Origin: JAFDXJ01 sp039811225
GTDB taxonomy: Bacteria > Bacteroidota > Bacteroidia > Chitinophagales > Chitinophagaceae
Direction of reading: 5' to 3'
Length of the DNA: 64,000 bases
NCBI GenBank assembly: GCA_039811225.1
Contig: JBDHYG010000010.1
Span: 1-64,000 of the forward strand
Part shown: positions 43,931 through 52,504 of the stretch, in pieces
Numbering within the stretch: position 1 is the stretch's first letter
Layout of the letters: each line of letters opens with the position of its first letter
Program-made: the position numbers and the translations under genes
The notes under the pieces: model-generated
The model's input: the letters and a program-made list of their open reading frames with translations, nothing else
The model's database searches: none
What the model was told of the DNA's origin: nothing

Positions 43931-44491
43931 TCAATTTAAATATTGAAGCAGTTCCTGGCTTTCGGGTGTGACATTACTTTCAAAATGGGCTAGAAGCTTT
44001 CCATTTTCATCGATCAGGAATTTATTGAAATTCCAGCTGATGGAGGCATCGAGTACGCCGTTTTCTGATTTGTGGCAGAGGTAATTGAAGACCGGTGTGA
44101 TACCGGGCCCTTTGACATCAACACGGGTTGTTAAAGGGAATGTTACTCCGTAATTTTTTTCACAAAAATTCGCAATGTCTTTATTGTCTTTGAATTCCTG
44201 GCCTCCAAAATTATCTGAAGGGAACCCTACAATAACCAGGTTGTTTTTATGGCTTTCATATAATTGCTCGAGGCCCTTATACTGAGGTGTATAGCCACAT
44301 TTGGAGGCTGTATTTACAATAAGTATTTTCTTCCCTTTAAATTGGGAGAAGTCAATGATACCACCATTTAGGGAAGCAATCTTAAAATCATAAATGGTAA
44401 TGGGTCTATGGGAAGACGTTGTTTTAACAGGTTTCGGCATAATCAAAATGTTTGAAATAAATAAGGCTAAGGACAGAGCAAGGAATTTCAT
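43931..44491 (-). CDS. Exported glutathione peroxidase-like thiol peroxidase
   Basis: 186 residues with an N-terminal hydrophobic signal or anchor (MKFLALSLALFISNILIM). The catalytic motif is NTASKCGYTPQYKGL with C65 in place of selenocysteine; GFPSDNFGGQE supplies the Gln and SWNFNKFLID the Trp of the catalytic triad. Bacterial Cys-GPx enzymes usually reduce peroxides with thioredoxin. The signal suggests a periplasmic form. It may be cotranscribed with holB, but holB has its own promoter element. Confidence 0.9.
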   Translation of the reverse strand: MKFLALSLALFISNILIMPKPVKTTSSHRPITIYDFKIASLNGGIIDFSQFKGKKILIVNTASKCGYTPQYKGLEQLYESHKNNLVIVGFPSDNFGGQEFKDNKDIANFCEKNYGVTFPLTTRVDVKGPGITPVFNYLCHKSENGVLDASISWNFNKFLIDENGKLLAHFESNVTPESQELLQYLN

Positions 44492-44615
44492 ATGCGCAAT
44501 TTTTATGTATAAAACTTAAAACTACAAAATGATTCAATGTAACTAAACAATGAGGAAGAGTTTAACATTACAAGTAATAAATAAGGGTAACTTGTCCACA
44601 GCATCCTGCAACCGG

Positions 44616-45317
44616 TTAGTGTACGGTGATTGCCAGCGTAGCCAGGCTTAGTTTAGTACCTGGCACATTTAGAATTTCCATGCCACATCCTTCCAACGTA
44701 GCTCCGGTAGTGATAATATCATCCACTAATAAAATGTGCTTTCCCACGAGTTGGCTAGCATCTGCTATTTCAAAAATGTTTTGCATATTTTCCCAACGAT
44801 CTACCCTGGATTTCTTGGTTTGTGTTTCTGTAAATTTTTTGCGTACCACAGCGGTAGTAAGTAATGGCAATTGTAAAGCCTGTGCAATTTTTGCAGCTAG
44901 AATAGCTGATTGGTTATAGCCCCGGGCCAGTTCTTTTTGCCTGTTGAGCGGAAGCGGTACAATGGCTTCTATATTGCGGAAACGCCCGCTTAAAAGAAAA
45001 TGACTTAACAACAGGTTTCCCAGGAAATCCCCGATATCTTTTCTGCCCTGGTATTTAAAGAGGAGAATAAGCTTATGCAATAAGGCGTCCTGGTTAAAGT
45101 AGTAAGCACAGCCTGCCTCCTGAACCGGTAACCGGCCGTAAAAAATTTTCTCCATCATATTGCCCGGTTGCCTGAAAAACCCGGTTTCCGGGAGTGTGGA
45201 AAAACAATGGGCGCATAAAAACTGGTGATCGGGTAATGTATCGGTATAGCAGCCCAGGCAATTATGGGGATAGAATAAATGAGTAAAAGCCTGGTAGTAT
45301 TTTTTTAGCTGCTGCAT
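44616..45317 (-). CDS. comF: ComF-family phosphoribosyltransferase-like protein
   Basis: 233 residues. The N-terminal zinc finger has C20, C23, C35 and C38 (CLGC...CAHC), and the C-terminal PRT domain has the PRPP-binding ILLVDDIITTGATLEGCG. ComF proteins are needed for DNA uptake in competent bacteria, with an unclear role. It lies 38 bp downstream of radA in the same direction, so the two are likely one operon. comM is elsewhere in the window. Confidence 0.92.
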   Translation of the reverse strand: MQQLKKYYQAFTHLFYPHNCLGCYTDTLPDHQFLCAHCFSTLPETGFFRQPGNMMEKIFYGRLPVQEAGCAYYFNQDALLHKLILLFKYQGRKDIGDFLGNLLLSHFLLSGRFRNIEAIVPLPLNRQKELARGYNQSAILAAKIAQALQLPLLTTAVVRKKFTETQTKKSRVDRWENMQNIFEIADASQLVGKHILLVDDIITTGATLEGCGMEILNVPGTKLSLATLAITVH

Positions 45318-45355
45318 GCCATAAGATAAAGATCGAAAAGGAGAAAAGCAATCTA

Positions 45356-46732
45356 TCAGAAGATTTTTTTATAGACTTCTTCTACATGCCCCACTTCACA
45401 GATTTCCATCGTAAAACGTTTTTTGTCAAAATTCTTTTTGTTATACCGTGATATAAATATTTTTTCAAAACCCAATTTTTCAGCTTCTGCAATTCTTTGT
45501 TCAATGCGGTTGACAGCCCGCACTTCACCATTCAGGCCTACTTCACCGGAGAAGCAAATTTTCTCAGGCAGGGCTGTATCTTCATAAGAGGAAAGCAACG
45601 CGCATACAATGGCCAGGTCAATGGAAGGGTCGTCCACGCGAAGGCCACCGGCAATATTGATAAACACGTCCTTCATTCCAAACGCAAAGCCACCTCGTTT
45701 TTCCAACACGGCAAGCAATAACTGTAAACGCCGCATATCAAAACCACTCGCTGTTCTTTGTGGAGTGCCATATACACTGGCGGTAACCAATGCCTGTACC
45801 TCGATGAGCAGGGGGCGCAAGCCTTCCATGCTGGCAGCGATTGCACTGCCACTCAGGTTATCTTCTTTTTGTTGAATGAGGATTTCACTGGGATTACGAA
45901 CGGGTTGCATACCGGAACCTGTCATTTCATAAATACCCAATTCTGCTGTACTCCCAAAACGGTTTTTGAGGGTGCGCAGGATGCGATATGCATAATGCCG
46001 CTCGCCTTCAAACTGCAAAACGGTATCCACCATATGTTCCAGGATTTTAGGGCCGGCAATACTTCCCTCTTTGGTGATATGGCCAATTATGAAAACCGGG
46101 ATCCCGGTTTCTTTGGCAAAACGTTGAAACTCGGCAGCCGTTTCTCTAATCTGTGAAATGCTCCCCGGGGAGGCATCAATAAAATTGGATTGTAAAGTTT
46201 GAATTGAATCAATTATTAATAGTCCTGGTTTTATTTTTTTGATCTCTTTGAAGATAGACTGGGTACAGGTTTCCGTGAGTAAGTAAAATCGTTCATGTTG
46301 TAAGCCTATCCTGTTAGCGCGTAATTTGATTTGTTCTTCACTTTCTTCTCCACTGATATATAAGATGGTGATGTTGTGTAAGGCAAGTGCATCCTGCAGC
46401 AGTAAAGTGCTTTTCCCGATGCCCGGTTCCCCGGCAAGCAGGGTAATACTTCCGGGAACGATTCCACCTCCCAGGTTTCTGTTGAGTTCCGGATCTTTGG
46501 TTAGTATTCGTTGTACATCATTCTCAGCCACCTCATGCAGGGCTACTGTTTTGATTTGTTTTTTTTCATCCGTAAACAAGGCACGATTTTCAGATTCTTT
46601 ACGAGTGGGTGTTTTATCTATCACTTCTTCTATGAATGTATTCCATTCATTGCAGGCAGGACATTTACCCAGCCATTTGGGACTTTCATAGCCACAATTT
46701 CCACAAAAGAATGCAACTTTTATTTTTGACAT
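45356..46732 (-). CDS. radA: DNA repair/branch migration protein RadA
   Basis: 458 residues. The N-terminal zinc finger has C10, C13, C24 and C27 (CGNC...CPAC). The RecA-like core has Walker A GEPGIGKS at 101-108 and the RadA signature KNRFGS (LKNRFGSTAELG). The C-terminal Lon-like domain (SGEVGLNGEVRAVNRIEQRI) ends the protein. RadA extends D-loops during recombination. First gene of the pair with comF; the 472-bp region on its other side separates it from susC. Confidence 0.97.
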   Translation of the reverse strand: MSKIKVAFFCGNCGYESPKWLGKCPACNEWNTFIEEVIDKTPTRKESENRALFTDEKKQIKTVALHEVAENDVQRILTKDPELNRNLGGGIVPGSITLLAGEPGIGKSTLLLQDALALHNITILYISGEESEEQIKLRANRIGLQHERFYLLTETCTQSIFKEIKKIKPGLLIIDSIQTLQSNFIDASPGSISQIRETAAEFQRFAKETGIPVFIIGHITKEGSIAGPKILEHMVDTVLQFEGERHYAYRILRTLKNRFGSTAELGIYEMTGSGMQPVRNPSEILIQQKEDNLSGSAIAASMEGLRPLLIEVQALVTASVYGTPQRTASGFDMRRLQLLLAVLEKRGGFAFGMKDVFINIAGGLRVDDPSIDLAIVCALLSSYEDTALPEKICFSGEVGLNGEVRAVNRIEQRIAEAEKLGFEKIFISRYNKKNFDKKRFTMEICEVGHVEEVYKKIF

Positions 46733-46842
46733 ATTGTCCTAATATAAAGAAAGCTTTTTGTTTTTTTTTGATAAAATAATTTTGAAGAAAAATCCAAAAA
46801 TTGATCTTAAAAAGTTTTCGGAAAGAATGTGTTTTGGTAAAT

Positions 46843-46869
46843 AAAAAAAGGTTGGTGTGTCAACCAACC
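46843..46869 (-). terminator. Minus-strand terminator-like hairpin with no known gene
   Basis: On the minus strand GGTTGGT, a 6-nt loop and ACCAACC are followed by seven T, a canonical intrinsic terminator. It lies upstream of radA and points toward it, so it terminates a transcript that would begin in the susC leader on the minus strand. No protein gene is there, so a small RNA is possible. Confidence 0.7.
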
Positions 46870-46991
46870 TCTTACTTACTAACCCATTAAATTCTGATAC
46901 TAAATTACAATTTTACCGGTGAATCCAAAAATTATTTTTTTAGAAAAATTTTTATTTTCTCCCCAAAACCTGGTAGCAGAGAACTAATTGT

Positions 46992-47008
46992 ATATTGATG
47001 ATCAATAT
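46992..47008. repeat. 17-bp perfect palindrome upstream of susC
   Basis: ATATTGAT and ATCAATAT flank a single G, giving 8-bp perfect dyad symmetry. It lies 120 bp upstream of the predicted susC -33 element, a possible operator site. Confidence 0.45.
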
Positions 47009-47127
47009 GTTATGTGATCGGATGTATTAGTGAATAATTTTTTGCACAATTCTTTTTAGAGATTTAAAGAAAAGGAATATGAATTGAGGTGCGTCACAAA
47101 ATGAGGTCCACTAAAAGTTATCCACAA

Positions 47128-47157
47128 TTTGCCTATAGGCCTTTAAATATTTATTTG
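47128..47157 (+). promoter_or_regulatory. Promoter of susC-susD
   Basis: TTTG at 47128-47131 and TTTATTTG at 47150-47157 (one base off TAnnTTTG), 18 bp apart, giving a leader of about 40 nt. Confidence 0.45.
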
Positions 47158-47204
47158 AGACTAAAAAATTCTTAATTTGCTTTTTATTAACAATAATCGT
47201 TTTT

Positions 47205-50200
47205 ATGAGAACAAAAATTCTACTCTTTTTCCTGGCATTATGCACGTTTCAGTTTGCTTTCAGCCAGGCAAGACAAGTCAGCGGTAAGGTAACCGATTCA
47301 AAAACCGGGCTTCCCGTTTCCGGGGCCACTATTCGGGTGGAAGGGGCTAAGACAACAGCCATTTCCGATGCCGATGGAAAATTTACCATAAAAGTAGATG
47401 AGAATGCTACCAAATTACTGGTTACATTCATAGGATATGATGACCAGTTGGTGACATTACAGGGGAATAATTTCCTGGATGTTGCCATAACACAAAATAT
47501 CTCCAACCTGAATGAGGTAGTTGTAGTGGGATATGGTACAAAAATCAGGAAAGATATTACCGGCTCAGTTGCCAAAGTAGGAGCAAAGGAGTTGAATAAT
47601 ACACCTGTGACAAGTTTTGAAAGCGCTATACAGGGTAGGGCATCCGGGGTGTATGTCCAGCAATTAAATGGTAAGTTGGGCCAGGGTATTTCCATCCGGA
47701 TCCGGGGTGCTTCCTCCGTATCTGCCGGGAATGAACCTTTATATGTAGTAGATGGGATACCGGTTATTACCAGTGATTTATCCAGCAATGGTGCGGCTAC
47801 CAGTCCGCTTGCTGATATTAATATCAATGACATCGAGTCCATAGAAATTTTGAAAGATGCCTCTGCTGCTGCTATCTATGGTTCAAGGGCATCAAATGGC
47901 GTAGTACTTATAACAACTAAAAAAGGTAAATTAGGTACTTCCAAAATTGAGTTTGGTTATTTTACCGGTTTGCAAAAACCAACCGGACGGCGTGAATTTC
48001 TGAATGCCACACAATATGTGGATTTCTTCACACAAGCCGCTTATGGAGCAGCCAAGCAGGATGTCATTTATGGATACTATACCGATTTGGATGAAGCTAT
48101 TGCCGATGAATTGGATTATGTGTACAGCCGATTCAAGCGGTATTCTGCAGATAATAATGACTGGAAAAAAGGTAAAGTGAATACCGATTGGCAGGATTAT
48201 GCTTTTCAACGTGCCCCGATTTCACAATATGATATCAATTTCTCCGGTGGAAATGAAAAGACGAAATTTTATGCCTCTGGCCAATACCTGGATCAAACCG
48301 GTATCCTGGTTAGAAACAGTTTGAAACGATACAGTGCCCGTTTGAACCTGGAACATAAAGTAACCGATTGGATTTCTGTGGGTATGAATATGAGTTTTGC
48401 CAGGACTTTGAATGACCGTGTATCCAATGATAATGCATTTGCAACACCATTACAGGTTGTGGCTTTGTCGCCCATTACTCCGGTTATCGATCCGCGTACC
48501 GGTTTGTTAAGTGGTGAATTAGACCTGGCTACTGGTGAGCCTAATACCAATTATCCTTTGTATTACAATCCTTTGATTAGCGTAGATAATTCCACCTACA
48601 ATACAATCACCAACAGGACTATTGGGAATGTCTTTGCCAATGTAAATATTGTAAAAGGCCTGATATTCCGTTCAGAGCTCGGTATGGATCAGCTCAACCA
48701 GACTGAAGACGCCTACTATGGAAGTCTTACAGCAAGAAATACTGGCGTACCGAATGGGTATGGTTTTTACACATCAGACCAGTTACTTGATATTAATACC
48801 AATAATTTCTTCCAATATACAACAACCCTTCATGAAAAACATGACCTGGATTTTGTATTAGGGACAAGTTTTCAAAAACAGACATCTGCTAATTCCGAAG
48901 CAGATGGCGAGAACTTTCCCAGTGATGCTTATAAGAAACTGGCCAGTGCGGCATCCAAGACAAATGCCTTGTCTTCATCTACCGCCTTTAGTTTCTTATC
49001 TTATTTTGCACGGGCAAACTATAAATTTAATGGCAAATACTTGCTTGCGTTAAGCGGTCGGTATGATGGTTCTTCCCGTTTTGGTGCTAATAACCGGTAT
49101 GGTTTCTTCCCGGCTGCCTCTATTGGTTGGGTAATGAGTGAAGAAAACTTCCTGCAGGATTCCCGCTTCATTAACTTCTTAAAATTGAAAGCAAGTTATG
49201 GTCTGACCGGTAATGCGGAGATCCCCAATTTTGCTTCCCGTGGTTTATATTCCGGTAACGGTGGTTATGGTGGTGTAGCCGGTCAGCGCCCCGATCAAAT
49301 TGAAAACCCGGATTTGAAATGGGAAACAACCGCCGGTACGGATATTGGTTTTGAAGCCAGTATTTTAAACAACCGTGTTGAAATTGAGTTTGATTATTAT
49401 ACAAGAAATACCAGGGACCTGTTATTAAATGTGGAAATCCCCGGTACATCCGGTTTTGCCACTCAATTCAAAAATGTTGGCAACCTGGAAAACAGGGGTT
49501 TTGAAGTTTCCTTTAATACCACCAATATTTCATCCCGCGATTTCAAATGGACCAGTTCATTGAATTTCTCTCATAATAAAAATAAAATCACCAACCTGAA
49601 TGGTCAGATTTTAGGAACAGATGTAAATAAAGCTATCGAAGGCCTCCCACTGGGTGTATTCTATACAAGAGAATTTGCCGGTGTGGATCCTGCCAATGGA
49701 GATGCTTTATATTATAAAAATACATTGAAGAGTGATGGTACCCGCGATCGTTCCACAACCAATGATTATAATGAAGCTACAGATGTTGTTGTTGGCGATC
49801 CTAATCCGGATTTTATTTATGGTATCGGAAATACCTTTAATTATAAAGGTATAACACTGGATGTATTACTGCAGGGTGTAGCCGGTAACCAAATCTATAA
49901 TGGAGGCGGCCAATATATGTCAGCCAGTGGTAGTAATGGATTTGATAACCAAACACCGGATCAATTAAAAGCCTGGAAAAACCCGGGCGACATTACTATG
50001 GTTCCCGAAGCCAGGTTGTTTTATCCCAATGGAACTGATCCTTCCAGCCGGTATATTTCCAATGGCTCTTATTTGCGTGTAAAAGCGGTAACACTCAGTT
50101 ATAATTTACCGGCATCACTTATTTCCCGCTTAAAGCTTACCAATGTAAAAGTATATGCACGGGCTCAAAACCTGTTTACATTTACGAAATATGAAGGCTG

Positions 50201-50312
50201 GGATCCTGAAGTGAATTCCGATTACCAGGCTACGAATATCAACCTGGGCCAGGATTTTTATTCAGCACCACAGGTTAAAACCATTGTCGTAGGAATTAAT
50301 TTTAGTTTCTAA
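47205..50312 (+). CDS. SusC/RagA-family TonB-dependent outer-membrane transporter
   Basis: 1035 residues. Signal peptide (to ...FAFSQA), then a carboxypeptidase-regulatory-like domain (QVSGKVTDSKTGLPVSGATI, ~22-105), the TonB-box-like NLNEVVVVGYGTKIR, and the plug with GRASGVYVQQLNG and DASAAAIYGSRASNGVVLIT. The rest is a 22-strand barrel ending in FSF (last residue aromatic). No STN domain is present, so signalling through a FecR-type anti-sigma factor is not expected. With SusD, encoded 114 bp downstream, it should import an oligomeric nutrient; no glycoside hydrolase or protease gene is adjacent, so the substrate is unknown. Confidence 0.96.
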   Translation: MRTKILLFFLALCTFQFAFSQARQVSGKVTDSKTGLPVSGATIRVEGAKTTAISDADGKFTIKVDENATKLLVTFIGYDDQLVTLQGNNFLDVAITQNISNLNEVVVVGYGTKIRKDITGSVAKVGAKELNNTPVTSFESAIQGRASGVYVQQLNGKLGQGISIRIRGASSVSAGNEPLYVVDGIPVITSDLSSNGAATSPLADININDIESIEILKDASAAAIYGSRASNGVVLITTKKGKLGTSKIEFGYFTGLQKPTGRREFLNATQYVDFFTQAAYGAAKQDVIYGYYTDLDEAIADELDYVYSRFKRYSADNNDWKKGKVNTDWQDYAFQRAPISQYDINFSGGNEKTKFYASGQYLDQTGILVRNSLKRYSARLNLEHKVTDWISVGMNMSFARTLNDRVSNDNAFATPLQVVALSPITPVIDPRTGLLSGELDLATGEPNTNYPLYYNPLISVDNSTYNTITNRTIGNVFANVNIVKGLIFRSELGMDQLNQTEDAYYGSLTARNTGVPNGYGFYTSDQLLDINTNNFFQYTTTLHEKHDLDFVLGTSFQKQTSANSEADGENFPSDAYKKLASAASKTNALSSSTAFSFLSYFARANYKFNGKYLLALSGRYDGSSRFGANNRYGFFPAASIGWVMSEENFLQDSRFINFLKLKASYGLTGNAEIPNFASRGLYSGNGGYGGVAGQRPDQIENPDLKWETTAGTDIGFEASILNNRVEIEFDYYTRNTRDLLLNVEIPGTSGFATQFKNVGNLENRGFEVSFNTTNISSRDFKWTSSLNFSHNKNKITNLNGQILGTDVNKAIEGLPLGVFYTREFAGVDPANGDALYYKNTLKSDGTRDRSTTNDYNEATDVVVGDPNPDFIYGIGNTFNYKGITLDVLLQGVAGNQIYNGGGQYMSASGSNGFDNQTPDQLKAWKNPGDITMVPEARLFYPNGTDPSSRYISNGSYLRVKAVTLSYNLPASLISRLKLTNVKVYARAQNLFTFTKYEGWDPEVNSDYQATNINLGQDFYSAPQVKTIVVGINFSF

Positions 50313-50426
50313 AACAAAGCAATTAATATGAAAAGCCATTCAATTTTTTTCATAATCACCGGTTTAAAAACCAACTTGGTTTTTGGAAAATTTGTATGGC
50401 CTATTTAAATAAAAAAAATTAAAGAC

Positions 50427-51791
50427 ATGAAAACAAGAAACATAAAAACGGGGGCTTTCCTGATCTTGCTTTTTACTTTTTTCTCCTGTAATAAGCAATT
50501 GGATATAAAGCCGACACAAAGCGTGGAAAATTCCCAGGCATTGCTTACGAGTGGTGATGTAGAAGCAGCCCTGGTGGGTACATACAGTGACCTGATTGAC
50601 TGGGATATGTATGGCGGCAGCATTTTTGTCTGCTCCGAATTGTTAAGTAATAATTCCGATATTGACTGGTCCGGTACATATCAGGGTATGACCCAGATAT
50701 ACAATAAAGCCATACCGGTCGATAATCAATTTGTTTCCGATACCTGGTTAGCCGGGTATGCAGCCATTAATGATGCAAATAATGTGTTGAGTGCCTTAAA
50801 TGTAGTGGTAGAAGAAAAACGTGATCAGGTAGAAGGAGAAGCCAAATTTATTCGTGGCGCCTGCTATTTTGATCTCGTAAGAATGTTTGCCAAATCCTGG
50901 ATGGATGGTGACCCCAATACAAATCCAGGTGTGCCTATTGTATTGACACCGACTACCGTAATCAGTGGTGCAAGCCAATTGCCCAGGAGCCCGGTCGCAG
51001 ATGTATATGCACAGGCTATCAGTGATTTAAAAGATGCCCAGCAATTGTTGCCTGCCAGGAATGGCTTTTTTGCTAATTCCGTTGCAGCTACAGCTATGCT
51101 GGCCCGCATTTATCTCCAGCAAGGGGATTATGAAAATGCTGCCAACTATGCCAATGATGCCATCAATGAAGCCACATCAAATGGCTATGCATTGAATGCC
51201 ACTTATGCCGAAGAATTTCCCAACCCATCCAGCCCGGCCCCGGTTGCCAATACACCCGAGGACCTGTTTGCCATGCAGGTGACCACCAGCTCCGGTACCA
51301 ATGTTTTCCAGGAATTCTTTTCAGCGAATGGTCGCGGCGATATTGATATAACCCAAAGCCACCTGGACTTGTATCAACCAGGTGATGACAGGTTAAATCT
51401 TTTCTATTCCTCCGGTGGATCTACCTATACCGGAAAGTTTGAAAACCTGTATGGAAATGTGCATATCATTCGCCTGGCTGAAATGTATTTAACCCGGGCA
51501 GAAGCAAATTTCCGGATGGGCACTTCTATTGGTACTGACCCGGTAAATGATATCAATAAAATCAGGCACCGTGTAAACCTGCCTAATTATACATCTGCTG
51601 AACTGACATTGGATAAAATTTTACTGGAAAGAAAACTGGAATTAGCTTTTGAAGGCTTTAGTTTACATGACCTGAAACGTACACAAGGCACGACCGGCAT
51701 ATTCCCCTGGAATGATCCCAAACTCGTTTACCCCATTCCACAACGGGAACTTCGGGTGAATAGCAACCTCACACAAAATGAAGGATATTAA
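50427..51791 (+). CDS. SusD/RagB-family surface nutrient-binding lipoprotein
   Basis: 454 residues with a lipobox ending at C21 (LLFTFFSC). The SusD alpha-helical TPR-type scaffold is visible (ANNVLSALN, AKFIRGACYFDLVRMFA), and the C-terminal motif region IRLAEMYLTRAEANFRMG and LERKLELAFEGFSLHDLKRT matches the family. It acts as lid and ligand-binding partner of SusC. It is slightly shorter than many SusD proteins (~500-600). Followed by a terminator at 51818-51848. Confidence 0.95.
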   Translation: MKTRNIKTGAFLILLFTFFSCNKQLDIKPTQSVENSQALLTSGDVEAALVGTYSDLIDWDMYGGSIFVCSELLSNNSDIDWSGTYQGMTQIYNKAIPVDNQFVSDTWLAGYAAINDANNVLSALNVVVEEKRDQVEGEAKFIRGACYFDLVRMFAKSWMDGDPNTNPGVPIVLTPTTVISGASQLPRSPVADVYAQAISDLKDAQQLLPARNGFFANSVAATAMLARIYLQQGDYENAANYANDAINEATSNGYALNATYAEEFPNPSSPAPVANTPEDLFAMQVTTSSGTNVFQEFFSANGRGDIDITQSHLDLYQPGDDRLNLFYSSGGSTYTGKFENLYGNVHIIRLAEMYLTRAEANFRMGTSIGTDPVNDINKIRHRVNLPNYTSAELTLDKILLERKLELAFEGFSLHDLKRTQGTTGIFPWNDPKLVYPIPQRELRVNSNLTQNEGY

Positions 51792-51817
51792 ACACTGTAG
51801 TGTATAAAATGTAAAAG

Positions 51818-51848
51818 GCCCGTACAAATTGAGTGTACGGGCTTTTTT
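51818..51848. terminator. Intrinsic terminator between susD and ispF
   Basis: A perfect 9-bp stem GCCCGTACA/TGTACGGGC with a 7-nt loop and a T-run of six. AAAA precedes it, so it can also work for ispF, which is convergent. Confidence 0.9.
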
Positions 51849-51865
51849 ATAAATACATACTGTGT

Positions 51866-52348
51866 TTACGTATTTTTTTGAATGAGTGTCGTAGCATAAG
51901 CGGTTACCCCTTCTTCACGCCCGATAAAACCCAGCTTTTCAGCCGTTGTGGCTTTGATTGAAATATCCTCCATATGGATTTGTAAAATTTCAGCAATGAT
52001 TTTTCTCATTTCCAATACATAGGAATTTATTTTTGGTTTTTCCAGGCAAAGCGTACAGTCAATATTTATTATTTGAAACTCCTTTTCCTTAAGCAACTCA
52101 TATGTTTTTGCCAACAGAATCTTGCTGTCTATATTTTTAAATGCCATATCCGTATCGGGGAAATGTTTTCCAATATCTCCCAGGCAGGCCGCCCCTAAAA
52201 GTGCATCACAAATGGCATGTAGTAATACATCGGCATCACTATGGCCTACAGCGCCTTTTGTATGTGGAATTTGAATACCGCCTAACCAAAATGCCCGGCC
52301 GGCTTCCAAACGGTGAAAATCAATACCGGTACCTACCCGAATCTGCAT
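51866..52348 (-). CDS. ispF: 2-C-methyl-D-erythritol 2,4-cyclodiphosphate synthase
   Basis: 160-residue trimeric enzyme of the MEP isoprenoid pathway. Zinc ligands are D10, H12 (GIDFHRL) and H44; HSDADVLLHAICDALLGAA and DIGKHFPDTDM form the cytidine/metal site, and TTAEKLGFIGREEG is the conserved C-terminal block. It forms the cyclic diphosphate from CDP-ME-2-phosphate. Single gene, convergent with susD across the terminator; no other MEP genes are in the window. Confidence 0.97.
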   Translation of the reverse strand: MQIRVGTGIDFHRLEAGRAFWLGGIQIPHTKGAVGHSDADVLLHAICDALLGAACLGDIGKHFPDTDMAFKNIDSKILLAKTYELLKEKEFQIINIDCTLCLEKPKINSYVLEMRKIIAEILQIHMEDISIKATTAEKLGFIGREEGVTAYATTLIQKNT

Positions 52349-52452
52349 AGAGATGTATAATTTATAATGGGAAAATATATTTGTGCATCACAATTTTTGT
52401 TAGCATTCATTTTAGGAGATAAAATCATTTTATGTATCCATTTTTTCTCCAC

Positions 52453-52484
52453 AAAAAAGCCGGGTACTTTTTCAGGTACCCGGC
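52453..52484 (-). terminator. Intrinsic terminator after porV
   Basis: On the minus strand the 9-bp stem GCCGGGTAC/GTACCCGGC with an 8-nt loop is followed by TTTTTTG. It lies about 20 bp after the porV stop. Confidence 0.9.
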
Positions 52485-52504
52485 TCAAAATTATTTAAAT
52501 AATA

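Larger units (their letters stand above)
46733..47204. other. Intergenic region between divergent radA and susC
   Basis: 472 bp without a protein-coding gene. It contains a minus-strand terminator-like hairpin (46843-46869), a 17-bp palindrome (46992-47008) and a likely susC promoter (47128-47157). It must also hold the radA promoter, which I cannot place. Confidence 0.6.

Noticed and set aside
46843..46869. The same hairpin as an attenuator of susC
   Set aside because: The T-run is on the minus strand only and the hairpin is about 280 bp upstream of the predicted susC promoter, so it would not be in the susC leader.
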